Below, one piece after another: positions 60,057 through 64,000 of a stretch of DNA of 64,000 nucleotides. The notes below the pieces were generated by a model. That model was not told where the DNA came from. It saw only the letters and a program-made list of their open reading frames with translations, and did not search any database. Numbering within the stretch: the first letter of the stretch is position 1; each line of letters opens with the position of its first letter. The DNA lies in contig RCTD01000017.1 of assembly GCA_014898415.1 (NCBI GenBank), positions 371,001-435,000 on the forward strand, read 5' to 3'. Position numbers and translations under genes: made by a program. This DNA comes from Stromatinia cepivora (taxonomy: Eukaryota > Ascomycota > Leotiomycetes > Helotiales > Sclerotiniaceae).

Positions 60057-61974
60057 TTATTTCTTCGACTTCGCCTTGAAAGTTTTCAACGGATCCGATT
60101 TCCTTCCCTTTCCACGTCCTTTCGCCTTGTTCGCCGCCCTAGCCTTCCTAATTCTGTTTTCCGTCGTCTTGTGCATTCCTACAAATCCAATATCTCCACC
60201 AGTAATTCCTTTCTTGCCTTCTTTTGGGAGGAGATAATCCGGCACATGTTTCAAATGTGCTTGTACGCGAGCAGGTCGTAATTCACCATCGTGACGGAGA
60301 TGGTACAAATCACTTGGGTTCTCTTCAAAATGGCGTTTGAGCTTCTCGCTCTTCATCAATTCCTGTCTGATCTCTCGAGTCTTGGCCTCCTGCACCGCAA
60401 TACTAGTAACAGCCCGGAGTGCATCACCCATTCTGTATCGGAAAGCATCCACTTGCTTCATATCAAAATTATATGGTTTAACTTCCTTGCCCTTCTTTGC
60501 TTGGTGCTTGATAATCTTCGCAAGTACTTTCTCGTCGTCTTTCGCCGATTCAATGCTGGTTGGTTTGTGCTTTCGGTATAATGCAGATGGTATGACGAAG
60601 GATAGTGCCATACCCGTCTGGCCTGCCCGAGCAGTTCGCCCGATTCTGTGGGTGTATGACTTGGATGATGTTGGAAGATCAAAATTTAGTACGCAGGCAA
60701 CATTCTTGAAATCAATTCCTCGCGATACTCCGTACTCTTTGTCTTTCTTTCCAGTCTTCTGCTTCTTCTTCGATGGTTGCTTGGTTTCCTTCTTCGCATC
60801 CTTGGCATCTTCTTTCTCTCCACCAGCGTCATCCGCCTCAACCTCTTCAGTTTCCTCGGGCTTGGGCTCATCCTCGTCTCCCAAAACTTCATGCTCATCC
60901 GAAGCGATGATAATATCATAAACGTTCTTGTTGAATTCTTCGACGACGTGAATACGTGAGTTGACAGGTAATTGAGAGTTGAGAATACAGCTCCTTGTTC
61001 CGAATTGCTCCAAAAATAATTTTAATCGATAACACCTGTCGATGTCGCCAACAAATATGATGCATTTGCCTTTTATAAGCTTCAATTTGAAAATAACATA
61101 TACCAGGAGGAACTTCTCGTCTTCGGCGCATCTATTACTTGTTAATATGGATAGCACAGAAAATTTGTAAAAACTTACTTCACGACGAATTGGCTAACAC
61201 CCTCTCCCTCATCCTCTGCTTCCTCTAGTTTTAATACCTCAGGATTTCTACAGAAAAGCCCCTTCAAAGTTTCGACCTCACTAGTCAACGTGGCACTCAT
61301 CAAAACAGTCTGGACGCCTTTGGGCATGATTTTCGCAACATTTTGCAAATCCTCATCATAACCATAAGATAAAACTAAATCAGCCTCATCAATCACCATG
61401 TGTGTAAGATTTGCGAGTGAAAGCGCTGAGGTGTTGGCATTCAAAGAAGCTCTCGCGGGTGTGGCAATAACGATATCTGGGGAATCTGCGAGAAGTGATC
61501 GTTGAACTGCATCGGAAACTCGTTGGGTCAGATTGACTGCTCGGACATCTTTCGCGCAGAATGCTGTAAAAGATTCAACTGTTTTGTAGACTTGATCTGC
61601 CAGTTCTCTGGTAGGTACAAGAATGAGGGCGGACGTGCATTGGGTGGAAGAAAGCTACAACTGTCAGTCCATGTCCTTCTCATGAGGCCTTTCCAACCCA
61701 CCTCCTTTCGCTTCAATATCGAATGAAGAATTGGTAGTAAATATGCGGCAGTCTTTCCGGATCCAGTCTTAGCTCTAGCCAGTATGTCGCGTCCTTCCAA
61801 TGTGAGTGGAATTGCTTTGCTCTGTACCAGCGTTGGTGATTGAAAGTTTTGCTTTGCGATTCCTTGGAGCAAACGCGGATCCAATCCTAGGCTAGCGAAA
61901 GTACCATTACCATTTGTGGTGCCTGATTCTTCTGTTGGTACAGGAACATCATTAATATCGAGTTTGCGCTTCAT
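60057..61974 (-). CDS. dbp9: DEAD-box ATP-dependent RNA helicase Dbp9 (60S ribosome biogenesis)
   Basis: Three exons (61974-61702, 61654-61179, 61131-60057) give 607 residues; both introns are 47 bp. Dbp9 is a nucleolar helicase needed for large-subunit rRNA processing. The order of motifs is complete: Q motif ([13 protein letters not shown]), Walker A AKTGSGKT (68-75), PTREL (105-109), ATPAR, DEAD (180-183), SAT (211-213), then in the second RecA domain [20 protein letters not shown] and [10 protein letters not shown] (411-420). A Lys/Glu-rich insert (about 333-381) between IIASDE and RGIDF and the long basic C-terminus (ending KTFKAKSKK) are features of Dbp9. The ATG at 61974 is the first in frame; upstream in-frame codons have only a TTG. 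Identification is firm from the whole-length pattern. Confidence 0.97.
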
Positions 61975-62870
61975 TGTTGAAATTGACGTTGCAAAAATAG
62001 AGATGATAGAAAGAAGTTGTTTCTTGAAGTTCAATTTGCTCAGAGACGAAATTATTTTTGCAACTTATCGGAAGCGGAGCATTTGATAAGGATATTTATT
62101 ACATAAGCCATCACTTTTCTCCCATGCTTATTATTAGACGACCCGTTTTGTACACTCTCATCTCTTCACAAGTGAAAATGGTGATCGAAGTTGCCAGTTT
62201 ATTATTCTTTCAAATTGGGCAAATGTTACATGAATCAAGGTTCTGTTTGAGTTGAACGGGTGTAATAAATCCAGAAGATTCGCAAGTGCATTCTTCGAAA
62301 CCCAAAGTAGCACGAAATTGAACTCAATATCAAAGATTATAGAGATCCCATCATTCAAAATATTTACAATATTCAAGTTTATGAATGAATTCTGTATACT
62401 TTATTTAATAATGAATATATACTACTATTTAAATATAATAAACTTGATTTTCATTTGATTTTCATTTGATCTTCAAATTTAAAGATATATTAGTATTATT
62501 ACAATAATGAAATTCGAATTTGAAAATGATATAATAATAATTAGAAATTAATGAATTTTCTTATTTTTAATAGTCCGATACAAAAACTTAAGTTTTATAT
62601 TTTCAATTCTGAAATCATATAATCAATATTATAGATTGTTGAATAGTTGATAACAAAATATTCTATTTTTTATATTTTATTATTCAAATTTTTTATATGA
62701 AAATCAATGATAATATTTGAATACTATTATTCGTTTGCTATCATTGGAAATTCTGTCAAACGGAAAAGTGATCGATATTCAAATACTATATTTTCAATAT
62801 TATAAATGGTAGTATATTTTTTGCTGCCAAACGAGCCTATAGTATACCAAAGAGCAAATATATGCAGTTG
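61975..62870. other. DBP9 upstream region grading into AT-rich DNA
   Basis: Up to about 62380 the sequence is ordinary and should contain the DBP9 promoter. From about 62390 the base composition drops sharply to strongly AT-rich, the same character as the left end of the window. No gene supported. Confidence 0.5.
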
Positions 62871-64000
62871 ATGTTACGAAATACACGTGATCGCGTCCGA
62901 TCAGACTAGTACAGTATTAAGCTTCGAGCCGATCATATATATAGCTTTGTAGTATACTCTCTTTAGTTTTGTAGCTTTTAATTCTAAGATTGATTTCTAA
63001 ACGCTTATTGGGTTTGTTATATTATTAAAAGCTCTTTCAGATAAAAAATGGAATAATATTTATATATATTCATATATATTTTGTTTGCTTTTGTCTAAGT
63101 ATATCGCTTTTGCTCTTTTGTTTGTATATAAATCTTTTTGATATTATTCGAAAATGTTGTCTTTTTTTTTACCTTTAATTTCTAAGTTATGGATTACAAT
63201 TCGATAAACCTTGTAATTATAGAACTTCGTGGTAAAATGATTTATCAGCGGAATGAAATCTTGTTTCTATACTTTTTGATTTTCGAATATATTTCTATTA
63301 TTTATATTCCTTTTTGTTTGAAACCCTTTTTTCCTGATCCTGAAAAGTTCAATAATAATTTTCAAAAGTTCGATACCTAGCTTTCTTCGATTCAAACGAA
63401 ACTATAAATAAACAATATTATGATTAGCGATTTTACAGTTCAATTTTATTATATTTATTTCAATCTCGAATTTTATATATAAGTTATAGTATTATTTTAG
63501 TTTTCTTTTTTTGATCAAAACATTCCTTTAGATTATATAACGATTCTAGATTAATTTATATGTGTTTATAATAATCCGAATAAAATTCAAAAAGCTGAAG
63601 ATAAGCTATTCATTCTCAAATAAGGAACCGATTCTTTATATACCTATATTGCAAAATTTGAAAGGACTCTTTACGAAGTCAAAGGTCAGAATTGACCCGA
63701 TTCGAATAAGATTTCAATTTTTCGTAATAGATTCAATACTATTTTTAGAAATCGTTTTTCTCAATAGCTTTCTCTTTTCCACTTTTATCCTGATTTTGTT
63801 CAGATCATATAACAATTAGTTGTTTGTATAGTGAATGGATTCTTTATATTATTCTATTCTAGTGAACCTAGAACCCCATATATATTGCAGAATCCATTTT
63901 ACTCTCGGAATTACGATTCAATGAATGTTAACAATCTTAATGTTATTGATGTCTTTAGTCCTTTTGATATCCAATCGAATAAACCCAATTATACTTTGAT
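62871..64000 (+). mobile_element. Probable RIP-degraded LTR retrotransposon (LTR-like start and gag-like trace), cut by the window edge
   Basis: At 62871 TGTTACGAAATACACGTGATCG begins a stretch with a TATATATAGC element near 62940 and a CTCTC motif near 62957, the usual order inside a fungal LTR; TGTTACG matches the TGTYACG ends seen at the left of the window. Downstream, the plus frame around 63330-63480 reads PDPEKFNN, then after stop codons FTVQFYYIYFNLE, which suits an AT-mutated Ty3/gypsy-type Gag (P.PEKF.G ... YI...L.G). AT content is very high and stop codons are frequent. No second LTR lies in the window. Family assignment is weak. Confidence 0.4.

Noticed and set aside
59705..60237. 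Plus-strand open frames running into DBP9
   Set aside because: The downstream part is antisense to the DBP9 C-terminus, and the upstream part shows no start context or domain.

Overview
The window looks like nuclear DNA of a filamentous ascomycete, most likely a Leotiomycete of the Botrytis/Sclerotinia type. Genes carry short spliceosomal introns (46-219 bp, most about 50 bp) with GT...AG ends and often a CTAAC/CTAAT branch point. Proteins are full-length fungal orthologues (malic enzyme, Rio1, Smc3, Dbp9). Both ends are AT-rich and hold repeats whose copies differ by C:G to T:A changes only, the mark of repeat-induced point mutation (RIP). The family-level placement is inference; no database was searched. 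All exon joins were made by hand from splice signals and reading phase.

Layout. 1-3.1 kb: RIP-degraded transposon remnants (a Fot1/pogo-like transposase and LTR-like ends). 3.4-7.0 kb: malic enzyme (minus), a broken coding-like stretch and a small helix-turn-helix gene (minus). 7.6-11.8 kb: a 1397-residue protein (minus) that joins a HeLo-like N-terminus, a kinase-like domain without catalytic residues and a trypsin-like protease domain; this is the best candidate for an undescribed system. 11.8-16.8 kb: gene-poor. 16.8-17.8 kb: a secreted protein (minus). 21.3-24.8 kb: three small plus-strand genes, two of them single-pass membrane proteins. 24.8-32.7 kb: gene-poor, ending in a long pyrimidine-rich leader for a 662-residue disordered protein. 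37.9-40.4 kb: a possible tiny membrane protein and a histidine-phosphatase-family protein. 41.4-42.8 kb: a single-pass membrane protein. 43.9-50.1 kb: RIO1 (minus) and SMC3 (plus) diverging from a 339 bp promoter region. 52.8-57.3 kb: a 1472-residue coiled-coil protein (minus). 60.1-62.0 kb: DBP9 (minus). 62.5-64 kb: AT-rich, RIP-degraded DNA with an LTR-like start and possible gag traces.

The genes do not form one pathway. RIO1 (40S maturation) and DBP9 (60S biogenesis) are both ribosome-assembly factors; SMC3 is cohesin; malic enzyme is central metabolism. The RIO1 reading frame is broken by one extra base in an A-rich tract. Because the gene is normally essential, this is probably a sequence error, but it needs checking. 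No tRNA, rRNA, CRISPR or plasmid-type feature was seen.
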